Source: Bradyrhizobium sp. 4 (GTDB lineage: Bacteria; Pseudomonadota; Alphaproteobacteria; Rhizobiales; Xanthobacteraceae). From it: 64,000 nt of DNA. This document shows, piece after piece, positions 13,868 to 22,946 of the stretch. The translations under genes and the position numbers were made by a program. How positions within the stretch are numbered: the stretch's first letter is position 1; the number at the start of each line of letters is the position of its first letter. The notes below the pieces were generated by a model, which made no database searches, was not told the DNA's origin, and was given only the letters and a program-made list of their open reading frames with translations. The stretch lies in assembly GCF_023100905.1 (NCBI RefSeq), contig NZ_CP064686.1, positions 5,704,001-5,768,000 on the forward strand, read 5' to 3'.

Positions 13868-14878
13868 ATGCAGGTCCGGGTGCAAAGGGTTCTGGTGTTG
13901 TGCATGACCTGGCCGCTTGCCGCGTGCGCGGGCCAGCAGTCGGCGCTCGACCCTCAAGGGCTACAGTCTGAGCAGATTCGTCACACGCTGTTTCTCTTCC
14001 TCATTGTCGCGGCGATCGTCTGGACTGCCGTCGTCATCGTTCTGGGTGTGGGGCTGTTGCGCCGAAAGCGCGCAGCCGATCAGCCGCTGGACCTCCACCA
14101 GCCCTTCGAACGACGCTCCGGGCGCGTCATCCTCGCGCTTGGGATTGCGACCACCGTCGTCGTGCTCGGCCTCTCCTTGGTCAGCTATGCCGGTCAGCGC
14201 ACCGTCTTTGCCAAGGACGAGAAAACCCACACGCTCAAGATCATCGGTCACCAATGGTGGTGGGAGGTCCGCTATGAGGCCGATAGTCCGCACCAGAGTT
14301 TCGTGACCGCCAACGAGATCCGGATCCCGACCGGGCAACCGGTTAAAGTCGAGCTGGAATCCGCCGACGTGATCCACAGCTTCTGGGTGCCCAGCCTGAC
14401 CGGCAAGATGGACTTGATCCCCGGGCAGAAGAATGAGCTGCAATTTACGGCGAAGAACGCGGGCATCTATCGCGGTCAATGCGCCGAGTTCTGCGGGATC
14501 CAGCACGCCCACATGGCGTTCGCCGTGATCGCGATGTCCCCCGACGAGTTCGGCCGCTGGCGCGACCATGAAAACCAGAGCGCGAGTAACCCCGCGGATC
14601 AGCTCGGCAAGCAGGGCGAGGCTCTGTTCCGGGCGCGCGGATGCGCCTTGTGCCACAACATCAGCGGCACGCTGGCCGGCGGCCAGCTCGGCCCGGATCT
14701 CACGCATATCGGCAGCCGCACGACGATCGCTGCGGGAACGCTGCCGAATACTCCCGCGACGCTCGGCGCCTGGATCGCCGATCCCCAGCACATCAAGCCC
14801 GGCAATCTCATGCCGAAGATGCCGCTGCAATCGGACGAGCTGATCGCGATCATTCATTATCTGGAGCAGCTCAAGTGA
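13868..14878 (+). CDS. coxB: Cytochrome c oxidase subunit II with fused cytochrome c (caa3-type)
   Basis: The start at 13868 gives a lipoprotein signal (MQVRVQRVLVLCMTWPLAAC) and a 336-residue product; an upstream ATG at 13766 would bury it. Two membrane helices follow (about residues 38-62 and 86-108), then the periplasmic CuA domain with His170, Cys205, Cys209, His213 and Met216 in QCAEFCGIQHAHM. A C-terminal class I cytochrome c domain has CALCH (259-263) and a distal Met in NLMPKMPL. This fusion defines caa3-type oxidases, which take electrons directly from soluble cytochromes. The stop overlaps the start of subunit I. Confidence 0.93.
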   Translation: MQVRVQRVLVLCMTWPLAACAGQQSALDPQGLQSEQIRHTLFLFLIVAAIVWTAVVIVLGVGLLRRKRAADQPLDLHQPFERRSGRVILALGIATTVVVLGLSLVSYAGQRTVFAKDEKTHTLKIIGHQWWWEVRYEADSPHQSFVTANEIRIPTGQPVKVELESADVIHSFWVPSLTGKMDLIPGQKNELQFTAKNAGIYRGQCAEFCGIQHAHMAFAVIAMSPDEFGRWRDHENQSASNPADQLGKQGEALFRARGCALCHNISGTLAGGQLGPDLTHIGSRTTIAAGTLPNTPATLGAWIADPQHIKPGNLMPKMPLQSDELIAIIHYLEQLK

Positions 14879-14880
14879 GC

Positions 14881-16788
14881 ATGGCCGCTGAACCAAATGA
14901 ATTGCGGGACGACGTCCTGAACGGTCTGCAGCTTTCGACGCAGCTCGAGCGGGTGTGGCGCACGCCGTCTGGACTTGTCGGTGCGCTCATGTCGGTCGAC
15001 CACAAGGTCGTTGGACGTCGCTACATCTTGACCGCATTCGCCTTTCTGCTCCTCGGCGGCATCCTTGCGGTCCTGATGCGCATTCAGCTGGCCGGGCCGG
15101 AGAAGACGTTTCTCTCGGCCGACAAGTACAATCAAGTCTTCACGATGCACGGCTCGACGATGATGTTCCTGTTCGCCGTGCCTGTCATGGAGGCGTTCGC
15201 CGTCTATCTGGTGCCGTTGATGGTCGGCACGCGGAACATCGCCTTTCCGCGCCTGAATGCCTTCAGCTATTGGATGTTTCTGTTCGGCGGCTGCTTCCTG
15301 TGGACCTCCTTCCTGTTCAACGTCGGCCCCGACGTCGGCTGGTTTTCCTACGTTCCCCTCTCCAGCCTGCAGTTCACACCGACCAAGCGCGCCGATGTCT
15401 GGGCGCAGATGATCACCTTTACCGAGGTTGCGGCGCTCGCGGTCGCCGTCGAGATCGTCGTGACCGTGTTCAAGCTCCGCGCGCCAGGGATGACGCTCGA
15501 CCGCATTCCCCTGTTCGTCTGGGCCATGCTGGTGACGGCCTTCCTTGTGATGTTCGCAATGCCCTCGATCATGGTCGCATCGACGTCACTGATCCTGGAT
15601 CGCCTCGTCAATACCCGCTTCTATGATTCCTCATCGGGCGGCCATCCCTTGCTCTGGCAGCATCTGTTCTGGTTCTTCGGCCATCCCGAGGTCTACATCA
15701 TCTTCATCCCGGGCACGGGAATGGTTTCGGCGATCCTCGCGACGTTCGCGCGGCGGCCGGTGATCGGCTATCCCGTGGTGATCCTCTCCTTGATCGCGAC
15801 CGGCTTCCTGTCGTTCGGCCTCTGGGTCCACCACATGTTCGTCACGGGCTTGCCCCAACTCGGTGCGGCCCTGTTCACGGCCTCCAGCATGCTGATCGCG
15901 GTGCCGAGCGGGCTGCAGATTTTCTGCTGGCTGGCAACGCTCTGGGACGGACGTCCGGTGTACCGGACGCCGCTGTTGTTCGTGATCGGCTTCATCGTGA
16001 TCTTCGTGCTCGGCGGGTTGTCCGGCGTGATGGTCGCCTCGGTCCCGATCGATACCCAGGTGCACGACACCTATTTCGTCGTCGCCCACTTCCATTATGT
16101 TCTGATCGGCGGCGCCGTCTTCCCGCTGGTCGGCGCGGTCTACTACTGGTTTCCCAAGATCGCCGGCCGCATGCTGAGCGAAAGACTAGGGCGCTGGAAT
16201 TTCTGGCTGGCCTTCATCGGCTTCAACGTCGCCTTCTTCCCGATGCACATTCTCGGGCTGATCGGAATGCCGCGCCGGGTCTATACCTACACCGCCGACA
16301 TGGACTGGGCGCATCTGAACCTCGTGTCCAGCGGCGGTGCTCTCGTTTTCGCGTTTAGCTTCGCGCTGCTTCTGGCCAATGTGGTCTACAGCCTGCGCAA
16401 GGGCGCGCTTGCGGGCGACAACCCCTGGGATGCCTCGACGCTGGAATGGGCGACCTCGTCGCCGCCTCCGCCGCAGAATTTCGACCGCATTCCGGTCGTC
16501 AAGCACCGCGATCCGCTGTGGGCCGACAGCGAGAGCCTGCCAGTAGTCGCGGGTCTGAGCGCCGAGCGGCGCGAGGTCCTGCTGACCTCGCTTGCGGAAG
16601 CCGAGCCCCAGATCCGCGAGGCTTCGCCCGAGCCGAGTATCTGGCCGCTGCTTGCGGCGATCGCAACGACGATCTTCTTCATCGGATCGATCTTCACGCC
16701 CTGGGCGGTGCTCTGGGGCACGCCGCCGATGGCCGTGACTTTGATCGGCTGGTTCTGGCCAACCGGCAGCAAGGAGGACGAGGAGTGA
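14881..16788 (+). CDS. coxA: Cytochrome c oxidase subunit I
   Basis: The catalytic subunit of the heme-copper oxidase, about 635 residues with some 12 to 14 hydrophobic helices. Hallmarks are MHGSTMMFLFAVPV with a heme-ligand His, WFFGHPEVYIIFIPG for the CuB His-Tyr pair, LWVHHMFVTG with two CuB His residues, and VVAHFHYVLIGG with the heme a3 and heme a His ligands. A GTG at 14875, overlapping the subunit II stop, is an alternative start two codons earlier. A 100-residue C-terminal extension has a further hydrophobic helix pair. It forms one operon with the genes on both sides. Confidence 0.95.
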   Translation: MAAEPNELRDDVLNGLQLSTQLERVWRTPSGLVGALMSVDHKVVGRRYILTAFAFLLLGGILAVLMRIQLAGPEKTFLSADKYNQVFTMHGSTMMFLFAVPVMEAFAVYLVPLMVGTRNIAFPRLNAFSYWMFLFGGCFLWTSFLFNVGPDVGWFSYVPLSSLQFTPTKRADVWAQMITFTEVAALAVAVEIVVTVFKLRAPGMTLDRIPLFVWAMLVTAFLVMFAMPSIMVASTSLILDRLVNTRFYDSSSGGHPLLWQHLFWFFGHPEVYIIFIPGTGMVSAILATFARRPVIGYPVVILSLIATGFLSFGLWVHHMFVTGLPQLGAALFTASSMLIAVPSGLQIFCWLATLWDGRPVYRTPLLFVIGFIVIFVLGGLSGVMVASVPIDTQVHDTYFVVAHFHYVLIGGAVFPLVGAVYYWFPKIAGRMLSERLGRWNFWLAFIGFNVAFFPMHILGLIGMPRRVYTYTADMDWAHLNLVSSGGALVFAFSFALLLANVVYSLRKGALAGDNPWDASTLEWATSSPPPPQNFDRIPVVKHRDPLWADSESLPVVAGLSAERREVLLTSLAEAEPQIREASPEPSIWPLLAAIATTIFFIGSIFTPWAVLWGTPPMAVTLIGWFWPTGSKEDEE

Positions 16789-17384
16789 GACAGACTATCG
16801 TCCGCGACGTCTCGGACCTGCCGACTTACGGCTACGGCCCGCGTAGTGGCCCGTGGTGGGGCGCCATGGGTTTCATGGCGCTCGAAGGCATGGGCTTTGC
16901 CATTGCCATCGGCGCCTACCTTTATCTCTACGCAGTCAACCCGACCTGGCCGATCGGAGCATCCCCGCCGGATCTCTGGCCGGGGACGGTCGAGACGGTG
17001 ATTTATCTATTGAGCATCATTCCCAACGAGTTCACGAACCGCGCCGCACACCGACAGGGTCTCGCGAAGGCGCGGATCGGCCTGATCGTGATGGCCTTGA
17101 TCGGCATCGCGCTCCTGGTGCTGCGCGGCTTCGAGTTCGCGCATCTCAACACCCGCTGGGACAATTCAGCCTATGGCTCGATCGTATGGCTCATTCTGGG
17201 GCTGCACACGACCCACCTTGCCACGGATGTCGGCGACACGGTCGTGCTGGCGGTGTTGATGTTCACGCGCCATGCGAAACCGCGCCGGTTCAGCGACGTG
17301 ACCGACAACGTGTTCTACTGGAACTTCGTCGTGCTCGCCTGGCTGCCGCTCTATGTCTTGCTCGATTGGGTACCACGCCTATGA
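16785..17384 (+). CDS. Cytochrome c oxidase subunit III-like protein, GTG start
   Basis: The GTG at 16785 overlaps the subunit I stop and is preceded by GGAGGACGAGG; it gives a 199-residue protein (VRQTIVRDVSDLPTYGYGPR...) with five hydrophobic helices. It contains LGLHTTHLATDVGDT, which matches the conserved His/Glu region of subunit III proteins, and a final NFVVLAWLPLYVLLDWVPRL helix. It is shorter than the classical seven-helix subunit III, like those of other caa3 and bo3 oxidases. Subunit III supports oxidase stability and proton uptake. The stop overlaps the next gene as ATGA. Confidence 0.82.
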   Translation: MRQTIVRDVSDLPTYGYGPRSGPWWGAMGFMALEGMGFAIAIGAYLYLYAVNPTWPIGASPPDLWPGTVETVIYLLSIIPNEFTNRAAHRQGLAKARIGLIVMALIGIALLVLRGFEFAHLNTRWDNSAYGSIVWLILGLHTTHLATDVGDTVVLAVLMFTRHAKPRRFSDVTDNVFYWNFVVLAWLPLYVLLDWVPRL

Positions 17385-17734
17385 CCGCAGCCGAGGGACG
17401 TTCCAGACTGCTTTACTGGGCCGGCGTTGCGCTCGGGCCCATCGCGTGGGGGATCAATTTGCAGGGCATCTACGTGCTCGCGCACTTCGCCTGCGAACAG
17501 ACCAGGATCAGCGGCGCGATCATGAGTGCGGCTCTGGCTGTCGTCGCCCTCGCGGGCACTGTCATTTCCGCCCGCGCGGTTCGACGCGGGGCGGGGGCTG
17601 AATGGACGGATGCGCAAGGCGGCGGGCCACGAACGTTCATGGCCTGGCTCGGCGTCGGCTCCGGCGTGCTGTTTGCGCTGGTGATCGCGAACCAGTTCGC
17701 CGCCTCGCTCATGATCAGCCCATGCCTGCGCTGA
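17381..17734 (+). CDS. Small membrane protein of the cox cluster
   Basis: The 117-residue protein has three hydrophobic segments (around residues 10-30, 45-62 and 87-108) with TAAEGRSRLLYWAGVALGPI at the start. It overlaps the subunit III gene by four bases and the ctaG gene by 13, so it is clearly part of the oxidase operon. No family is recognised. A small oxidase accessory or subunit IV-like role is plausible from position only. Confidence 0.7.
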   Translation: MTAAEGRSRLLYWAGVALGPIAWGINLQGIYVLAHFACEQTRISGAIMSAALAVVALAGTVISARAVRRGAGAEWTDAQGGGPRTFMAWLGVGSGVLFALVIANQFAASLMISPCLR

Positions 17735-18660
17735 GCCTTGCAGCACTGCTGCTCGCGCTGTTCACGGCGCCGGCCGATGCGCATGGACTATCGGAGGTCG
17801 ATCCCGGCTCGCTGTGGAGCTACGATCCCTGGCTGATGGCCCCGCTCTATGCCGTCGGTATCGCCTTCTATGTCGGAACGCAGCGGCTCTGGCATCATGC
17901 GGGCGGCGGCCGCGGCGTCAGCTTCCGCCAGGTGGCCGCATTCTGGACCGGATGGCTGGTCGCCGCGCTTGCCGTGACCTCGCCGCTGCACTGGCTCGGC
18001 GAGCGTCTGTTCACCGCGCACATGGTCGAGCATGAACTCCTGATGGTGGTCGCAGCACCGCTGATGGCGTTCGCCCGGATCAATGGCCCCCTGCTGTGGA
18101 GCCTGCCGGCCCGGCTCCGCCCGGCGGCGGGTCGAATGCTCAATTGGCCGATACTGGCGTGGCCGTGGCGGTTTGTGAGCCACCCCATGAGCGCGACCAT
18201 CCTGCACGGCGCAGCGCTCTGGGTCTGGCACGCACCGCCGTTATATGCATGGGCGCTCGAGAATACGGCGATCCATCGTCTCCAGCACATCAGCTTCTTT
18301 GCGACCGCGCTGTTGTTCTGGTGGGTGCTGCTGCATGGCCGCGGTCAGGGCCGTAGCACACGAATTCGCGACGGCATCGCTGTCGCGTGCCTGTTCATCA
18401 CGATTTTGCATTCGGGTGTGCTCGGGGCTCTGCTGACGGTGTCGCCGCGGCTGTGGATCCCCGGTCAAGGCGCCCTCGCCGGTGAATTCGGCCTCTCGGC
18501 ACTCGAGGACCAGCAACTCGCCGGCATCCTGATGTGGGTGCCCATGGGCCTACTCTATACCGGCGCGGCGTTGTTCTTTGCTCACCGGTGGCTGACTGCG
18601 AACGGCGGCCATTCCCACCTGCCGCTCCCTTCAACATCCGGGCTGAGCGATGCGGCATAG
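17722..18660 (+). CDS. ctaG: CtaG-type (caa3) cytochrome c oxidase assembly protein
   Basis: The product has 312 residues with about seven membrane helices and the DUF1404-type caa3-CtaG features: MAPLYAVGIAFYVG, HMVEHELLMVVAAPLMAF with paired His, WVWHAPPLYAWAL and HISFFATALLFWW. These membrane His residues probably bind copper for CuB-site assembly. The start MPALSLAALLLALFTAPADA at 17722 also looks like a signal peptide, and the His-Gly after it would be the mature end. It closes the oxidase operon; an EcfG promoter for the next gene overlaps its stop codon. Confidence 0.87.
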   Translation: MPALSLAALLLALFTAPADAHGLSEVDPGSLWSYDPWLMAPLYAVGIAFYVGTQRLWHHAGGGRGVSFRQVAAFWTGWLVAALAVTSPLHWLGERLFTAHMVEHELLMVVAAPLMAFARINGPLLWSLPARLRPAAGRMLNWPILAWPWRFVSHPMSATILHGAALWVWHAPPLYAWALENTAIHRLQHISFFATALLFWWVLLHGRGQGRSTRIRDGIAVACLFITILHSGVLGALLTVSPRLWIPGQGALAGEFGLSALEDQQLAGILMWVPMGLLYTGAALFFAHRWLTANGGHSHLPLPSTSGLSDAA

Positions 18661-18685
18661 GAACCGCAACTTCTGTTCGAACGTT
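18660..18685 (+). promoter_or_regulatory. Perfect EcfG-type stress promoter
   Basis: GGAAC at 18660-18664, 17 bases, CGTT at 18682-18685, 33 bases before the HbpS-like start codon. It overlaps the ctaG stop. Confidence 0.68.
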
Positions 18686-18718
18686 CGCCTGCCGACTGCG
18701 ACACTCCACGGAGGCCAC

Positions 18719-19510
18719 ATGGAAAAACGATCCGTCATGGCGCTAACGGCTATCTTCACCGCAGCATTCTTGGTGCCTGCAGTCTTGAACGCGCAGGACC
18801 AACCCCAGCCGGGGATGTCGTGCCCGGTCAACCATGACAAGCTCGCCGATATCCTCAAGAAGAGCGTCAAGTCGGGCGGCGGCCCCAGCAACGGAGGTCT
18901 GGACAACAACGAATGGGCTGCCGTCGTCAATCGGCAGGGCGTCGTCTGCGCAATTGCCTACAGCGGCGGCAAGGTCGACGACCAGTGGCTGGGCAGCCGT
19001 GCCATCGCGGCCGAGAAGGCCAACACAGCGAATGCGTTCAGCCTGAAGGACAAGGCGATGGCGACCGCCAATCTCTATGCAGGTGCGCAGCCGGGCGGGT
19101 TCCTGTTCGGCGCGGCACTCGGCAACCCACCATCCCAGGAGGCCTTGTACGCCGGATCTCCGGACAACTTCGGCACGGCTCAGGATCCGATGGTGGGCAA
19201 GCCGATCGGCGGCACGATCGTGTTCGGAGGCGGGCTCGCGCTCTATGACGGCAACGGCGTCACGGGCGCGCTGGGCGTCAGCGGCGACAGCTCCTGCGCG
19301 GATCACAACGTGGCCTGGCGCGTGCGTCACCAGCTCGGGCTTGACCGGGTGCCGGCCGGAGTCAGCCCCAACATGAAGGACGCGATCATCTACGACATCG
19401 GCCCCGACGGCAAAAGCCCGTCGGGATTTGGCCATCCCAAGTGTAACGGCAAGGAAGATCAGATCTCAGTCGACCTCGGCGCCGGCGTATCCGGCAACGT
19501 CGTGAGATAG
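18719..19510 (+). CDS. GlcG/HbpS-like secreted protein
   Basis: The 263-residue protein has a signal peptide (MEKRSVMALTAIFTAAFLVP, cleavage near LNAQ) and a domain resembling the GlcG/HbpS (DUF336) family: AVVNRQGVVCAIAYSGG, then AIAAEKANTANAFSLKD, GKPIGGTIVFGGGLALYDG and GALGVSGDSSCADHNVA. Related proteins bind heme or accompany periplasmic oxidoreductases. GGAGG is six bases before the start. Its place between the caa3 operon and the quinoprotein cluster suggests a role in the same electron-transport module. Confidence 0.78.
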   Translation: MEKRSVMALTAIFTAAFLVPAVLNAQDQPQPGMSCPVNHDKLADILKKSVKSGGGPSNGGLDNNEWAAVVNRQGVVCAIAYSGGKVDDQWLGSRAIAAEKANTANAFSLKDKAMATANLYAGAQPGGFLFGAALGNPPSQEALYAGSPDNFGTAQDPMVGKPIGGTIVFGGGLALYDGNGVTGALGVSGDSSCADHNVAWRVRHQLGLDRVPAGVSPNMKDAIIYDIGPDGKSPSGFGHPKCNGKEDQISVDLGAGVSGNVVR

Positions 19511-19621
19511 CGCTGCGTCAATCGCCGCTTTTTGGAACCAAGGGAAGGCGGAACGTTTGTACGTCCGCAAGCCGGCCTGCAATGCGGCACGGCCGCATCC
19601 CTGCCGTGGAGATCTTTACAT

Positions 19622-21469
19622 ATGTTAGTGCGTGGTCTCACGCGTCTGCTCAACCGGATTCCGGCCATCCTTTGCGCCTGCTGCGCGATGCTGTCATCCG
19701 CGTCAGCACAAAGCGATCTCGCCAGCCGCATGAAAGATCCCGGCCAGTGGCCGATGGCGGCGCGCGACTACGCCAACACCCGCTACAGCGAGCTCGACCA
19801 GATCAACGCGTCCAATGCTTCGCGCCTCCAGCTCGCCTGGACCTTCTCGGTGGGCGCCGACCGGGGCCAGGAAGCGGCGCCGCTCGTGGTGGACGGCACC
19901 ATGTATGTGGTCGGTCCCTATGCCGGCCCCTATCCCAACCGCGTGTTCGCGCTAGATGCCACGACTGGCGAGTTGAAATGGTCCTATGCGCCGAAGCCGG
20001 AGCCCGCAGCCGCGGGCGTTGCCTGCTGCGACGTCGTCAATCGCGGGCTGGCCTTCGACAACGGCAAGGTCTTCCTCAACACGCTCGATAACCACACCGT
20101 CGCCATCGACGCCAAGACCGGCAAAGAGCTCTGGCACACGAAGCTCGGCGAGATCAACAAGGGCGAAACGATCACGATGGCTCCCATCGTGGTGAAAGGC
20201 AAGATTCTCGTCGGCAACAGCGGCGGCGAACTGGGCGTGCGCGGCTGGGTGACCGCGCTCGACGAGAACACCGGCGCCATCGCTTGGCGCGCCTATTCAA
20301 CAGGTCCCGACAAGGACGTGCTGATCGGCGACGATTTCAAGCCATTCTACGACAATCTCAAAGGCCAGGATCTCGGCGTGAAGACCTGGCCCGCCGACCG
20401 CTGGCAGGTTGGCGGCGGCACGGTCTGGGGCTGGATCTCCTACGATCCCGATCTGAACCTGGTCTACTACGGCACGGCCAATCCGAGTCCCTGGAACGCG
20501 AACCAGCGCAGCGGCGACAATCTCTGGAGCACCACAATCTTTGCCCGCGATCCCGACACCGGTCGCGCCAAATGGGCCTACCAGATCAACCCGCACGATC
20601 TGTTCGACCACGACGAGATCAACGAGAACGTGCTTGTCGACCTCGAACTGAATGGACGGCCGCGCAAGGTGCTGATCCACCCCGGCCGCAACGGCTATAT
20701 GTACGTCATGGACCGCGCCACTGGCGAGGTGATCTCGGCGGACGCTTATGACTTCGTCAACAGCTACAAGGGCGTCGATCTGAAGACCGGCAAGATCATC
20801 CCCAACGAGGAGAAGACGCCGCTTGTCGGCAAGACCGTCGAGAACATCTGCCCGAGCGCGCCGGGCGCCAAGGATTGGCAACCGACGGCGTGGTCACCGC
20901 GCACAAAACTTCTCTACGTGCCCCATCAGCATCTCTGCATGAGCTTCAAGGCCTCTCAGGTCGGCTACATCGCCGGGACGCCCTATGTCGGCGCAGACGT
21001 CGATATGTATGCCGGCCCCGGCGGCTATCGCGGCGAGTTCATGGCGTGGGATCCAATCGCGCGCAGGAAGGTCTGGGAGATCCACGAGAAGCTGCCGGTC
21101 TGGAGCGGCGCGCTGGTCACAGCAGGTGATGTCGCATTCTACGGCACCATGGATCGGCTTTTCAAAGTCGTGGATGCCAAGGATGGACATGTGCTGTGGC
21201 AATTCCGCGCCGGATCCGGGTTCATCGGCCAACCGATCTCCTATCGCGGCTCCGACGGACAGCAATACGTCGCGATCCTGTCGGGCGTCGGCGGCTGGCC
21301 GGGTGTGGTGGCCAATGCCGAGGTCGATCCGCGGGGGCGCAACGGTGCGCTGGGGTTCACCGGCGCGACGCAGGATCTGCCGTTCTACACCGCCGGCGGG
21401 AGCGAACTGCTGGTCTTCAAGCTCGGCGGCGCAAACGGTGAGGATACCAGCCATGCGCCTTCGAAATAG
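19622..21469 (+). CDS. PQQ-dependent alcohol dehydrogenase, lanthanide-type signature
   Basis: This 615-residue periplasmic quinoprotein has a signal peptide (to about SASAQ, residue 30) and the eight-bladed propeller features of methanol/ethanol dehydrogenases: the adjacent-Cys pair 135-136 in GVACCDVVN, GGELGVRGWV with the metal-binding Glu203, YGTANPSPWN with Asn287, and HDLFDHDE with the catalytic Asp329. Asp331, two residues later, is the extra acidic ligand seen in lanthanide-dependent XoxF, ExaF and PedH enzymes; calcium-dependent MxaF has Ala there. It should oxidise a primary alcohol or aldehyde, passing electrons to the cytochromes downstream. The exact substrate is unknown. A start at 19532 would not place the signal peptide correctly. 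Confidence 0.9.
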   Translation: MLVRGLTRLLNRIPAILCACCAMLSSASAQSDLASRMKDPGQWPMAARDYANTRYSELDQINASNASRLQLAWTFSVGADRGQEAAPLVVDGTMYVVGPYAGPYPNRVFALDATTGELKWSYAPKPEPAAAGVACCDVVNRGLAFDNGKVFLNTLDNHTVAIDAKTGKELWHTKLGEINKGETITMAPIVVKGKILVGNSGGELGVRGWVTALDENTGAIAWRAYSTGPDKDVLIGDDFKPFYDNLKGQDLGVKTWPADRWQVGGGTVWGWISYDPDLNLVYYGTANPSPWNANQRSGDNLWSTTIFARDPDTGRAKWAYQINPHDLFDHDEINENVLVDLELNGRPRKVLIHPGRNGYMYVMDRATGEVISADAYDFVNSYKGVDLKTGKIIPNEEKTPLVGKTVENICPSAPGAKDWQPTAWSPRTKLLYVPHQHLCMSFKASQVGYIAGTPYVGADVDMYAGPGGYRGEFMAWDPIARRKVWEIHEKLPVWSGALVTAGDVAFYGTMDRLFKVVDAKDGHVLWQFRAGSGFIGQPISYRGSDGQQYVAILSGVGGWPGVVANAEVDPRGRNGALGFTGATQDLPFYTAGGSELLVFKLGGANGEDTSHAPSK

Positions 21470-22292
21470 TTGTCCTGGCATCACCCTTGGTTTTCTGGTC
21501 GGGCTCGCAACCACGGCGGCGGCAGCGTCGGATCGCGAGCTTCGCGTCTGTGCCGATCCCAACAATCTGCCGTTCTCGAACAAAGCCGAAGCAGGATTCG
21601 AGAACAGGCTCGCGACGATGGTGGCCGAGCATTTCGGCCAGCAGGTCACCTACACCTGGTGGGCGCAGCGCCGCGGCTTCATCCGCAACACACTGAAAGC
21701 CGGCAGATGCGACGTCGTGATGGGCGTACCGTCCGGCTATGATCTCGTCGAGACGACCAAGCCCTATTATCGCTCGAGCTATGTGTTCGTCACGCGGCAG
21801 GACCGGCACCTCGACCTTTCGTCCCTACTCGACCCGCGCTTGCATCACCTCGTGATCGGCGTGCATCTGATCGGCGACGACGGCAACAATCCACCGCCTG
21901 CGCAGGCGCTCGGCGACCAAGGCATCGTCGATAACGTCCGCGGCTACTCCATCTACGGCGATTATCGCCAGGCCGATCCGCCGGCACGCCTGATCGAAGC
22001 CGTCGAAAGCGGCAGCCTCGATGTCGCCGCAGCTTGGGGCCCCCTCGGCGGATATTTCGCCCAGCACTCTCCCGTCCCGCTGACGGTCACGCCGATCCGG
22101 GATTACGAACGCTTTGCACCTCAGCAGTTCCAGTTCGCCATCGCGATGGGCGTGCGCAAAGGCGACGACGCCTTGCGCGACCGGCTGAACGAGTTCATCG
22201 ACGAGCATTGGTCCGAGATCACCTCGCTGCTGCGCAGTTACGGCGTTCCGCTGGTGGACCAACCCGTCACGGTATCGGGAGGACATGAGTGA
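21453..22292 (+). CDS. XoxJ/MoxJ-like periplasmic binding protein
   Basis: The 279-residue protein has a signal peptide (MRLRNSCPGITLGFLVGLAT, cleavage near AAAA) and the solute-binding fold of quinoprotein-associated proteins: LRVCADPNNLPFSNKAEAGF, WWAQRRGFIRNTLKAGRCDV, MGVPSGYDLVETTKPYYRSS and DVAAAWGPLGGYFA. Such XoxJ-type proteins are thought to help activate or couple the neighbouring dehydrogenase. It overlaps the dehydrogenase stop by 17 bases and shares the same operon, which supports that role over a transport function. Confidence 0.87.
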   Translation: MRLRNSCPGITLGFLVGLATTAAAASDRELRVCADPNNLPFSNKAEAGFENRLATMVAEHFGQQVTYTWWAQRRGFIRNTLKAGRCDVVMGVPSGYDLVETTKPYYRSSYVFVTRQDRHLDLSSLLDPRLHHLVIGVHLIGDDGNNPPPAQALGDQGIVDNVRGYSIYGDYRQADPPARLIEAVESGSLDVAAAWGPLGGYFAQHSPVPLTVTPIRDYERFAPQQFQFAIAMGVRKGDDALRDRLNEFIDEHWSEITSLLRSYGVPLVDQPVTVSGGHE

Positions 22293-22927
22293 TGTCTGCT
22301 CCAGCAATGCGCGCGAGCGCCCTGTGGTTGCTGCTGGCGGTCTTGCCGAATGGTGCGGGGCTGGCCCAGCAGACCTTGCCGCAGTCGCAGGAGGCGCAGA
22401 TGCCGACGCTGTCTCCGCGCCCGAATTTCGGTGGCAGCGTCGGCAATGGCAGCCCCGGCGTCTTCATGCAGGTCCCGGTCAGTCACCTCCATCCCGGCGC
22501 GCAGCCGGACCCGCCCCAAATCAAGAATCCCGTGCAAGGTGATCCCAACGCGCAGCAGCGCGGGATGACCTACTATGTCAACTTCAACTGCGTCGGCTGC
22601 CACGCGCCGAATGGCGGCGGCGGCATGGGGCCGGCGCTGAGCAACAACATCTTTACTTACGGAGCGCAGCCCGAGAACATCTTTCTCTCGATCTACCAGG
22701 GGCGGCCGAACGGAATGCCGGCTTGGGGCGGCGTGCTGCCCGACAGCGTGATCTGGGACCTCGTCACCTATATCGGCAGGATCAGCAACGAGCCCAGCCA
22801 CCAATGGGGCCGCACCTTTTCGGCGAATCTGCCGTCGCCCGAGGTCGAGCAAGTCCCGAGCGAGCAGGTCTCCACGACCGATCCCTGGTCAGCCACCAAG
22901 TCCTTCAACTTCGGCCAGAAGCCCTGA
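22292..22927 (+). CDS. c-type cytochrome, XoxG-like
   Basis: This 211-residue exported protein has one heme site, CVGCH at residues 100-104, and a distal Met in GRPNGMPAWGG. The long N-terminal part before the heme domain (rich in Pro, Gln and Gly) is unusual for a plain class I cytochrome but seen in quinoprotein-linked ones. It probably accepts electrons from the PQQ dehydrogenase encoded upstream. The start overlaps the preceding stop, and a GTG one codon earlier is possible. Confidence 0.85.
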   Translation: MSAPAMRASALWLLLAVLPNGAGLAQQTLPQSQEAQMPTLSPRPNFGGSVGNGSPGVFMQVPVSHLHPGAQPDPPQIKNPVQGDPNAQQRGMTYYVNFNCVGCHAPNGGGGMGPALSNNIFTYGAQPENIFLSIYQGRPNGMPAWGGVLPDSVIWDLVTYIGRISNEPSHQWGRTFSANLPSPEVEQVPSEQVSTTDPWSATKSFNFGQKP

Positions 22928-22946
22928 TCGGCCGAGCGGAGCAGCG

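Noticed and set aside
19533..19556. GGAAC-N15-CGTT before the PQQ alcohol dehydrogenase
   Set aside because: Spacing is one base short of the known 16-17, and the start codon is about 70 bases away, so I left it out.
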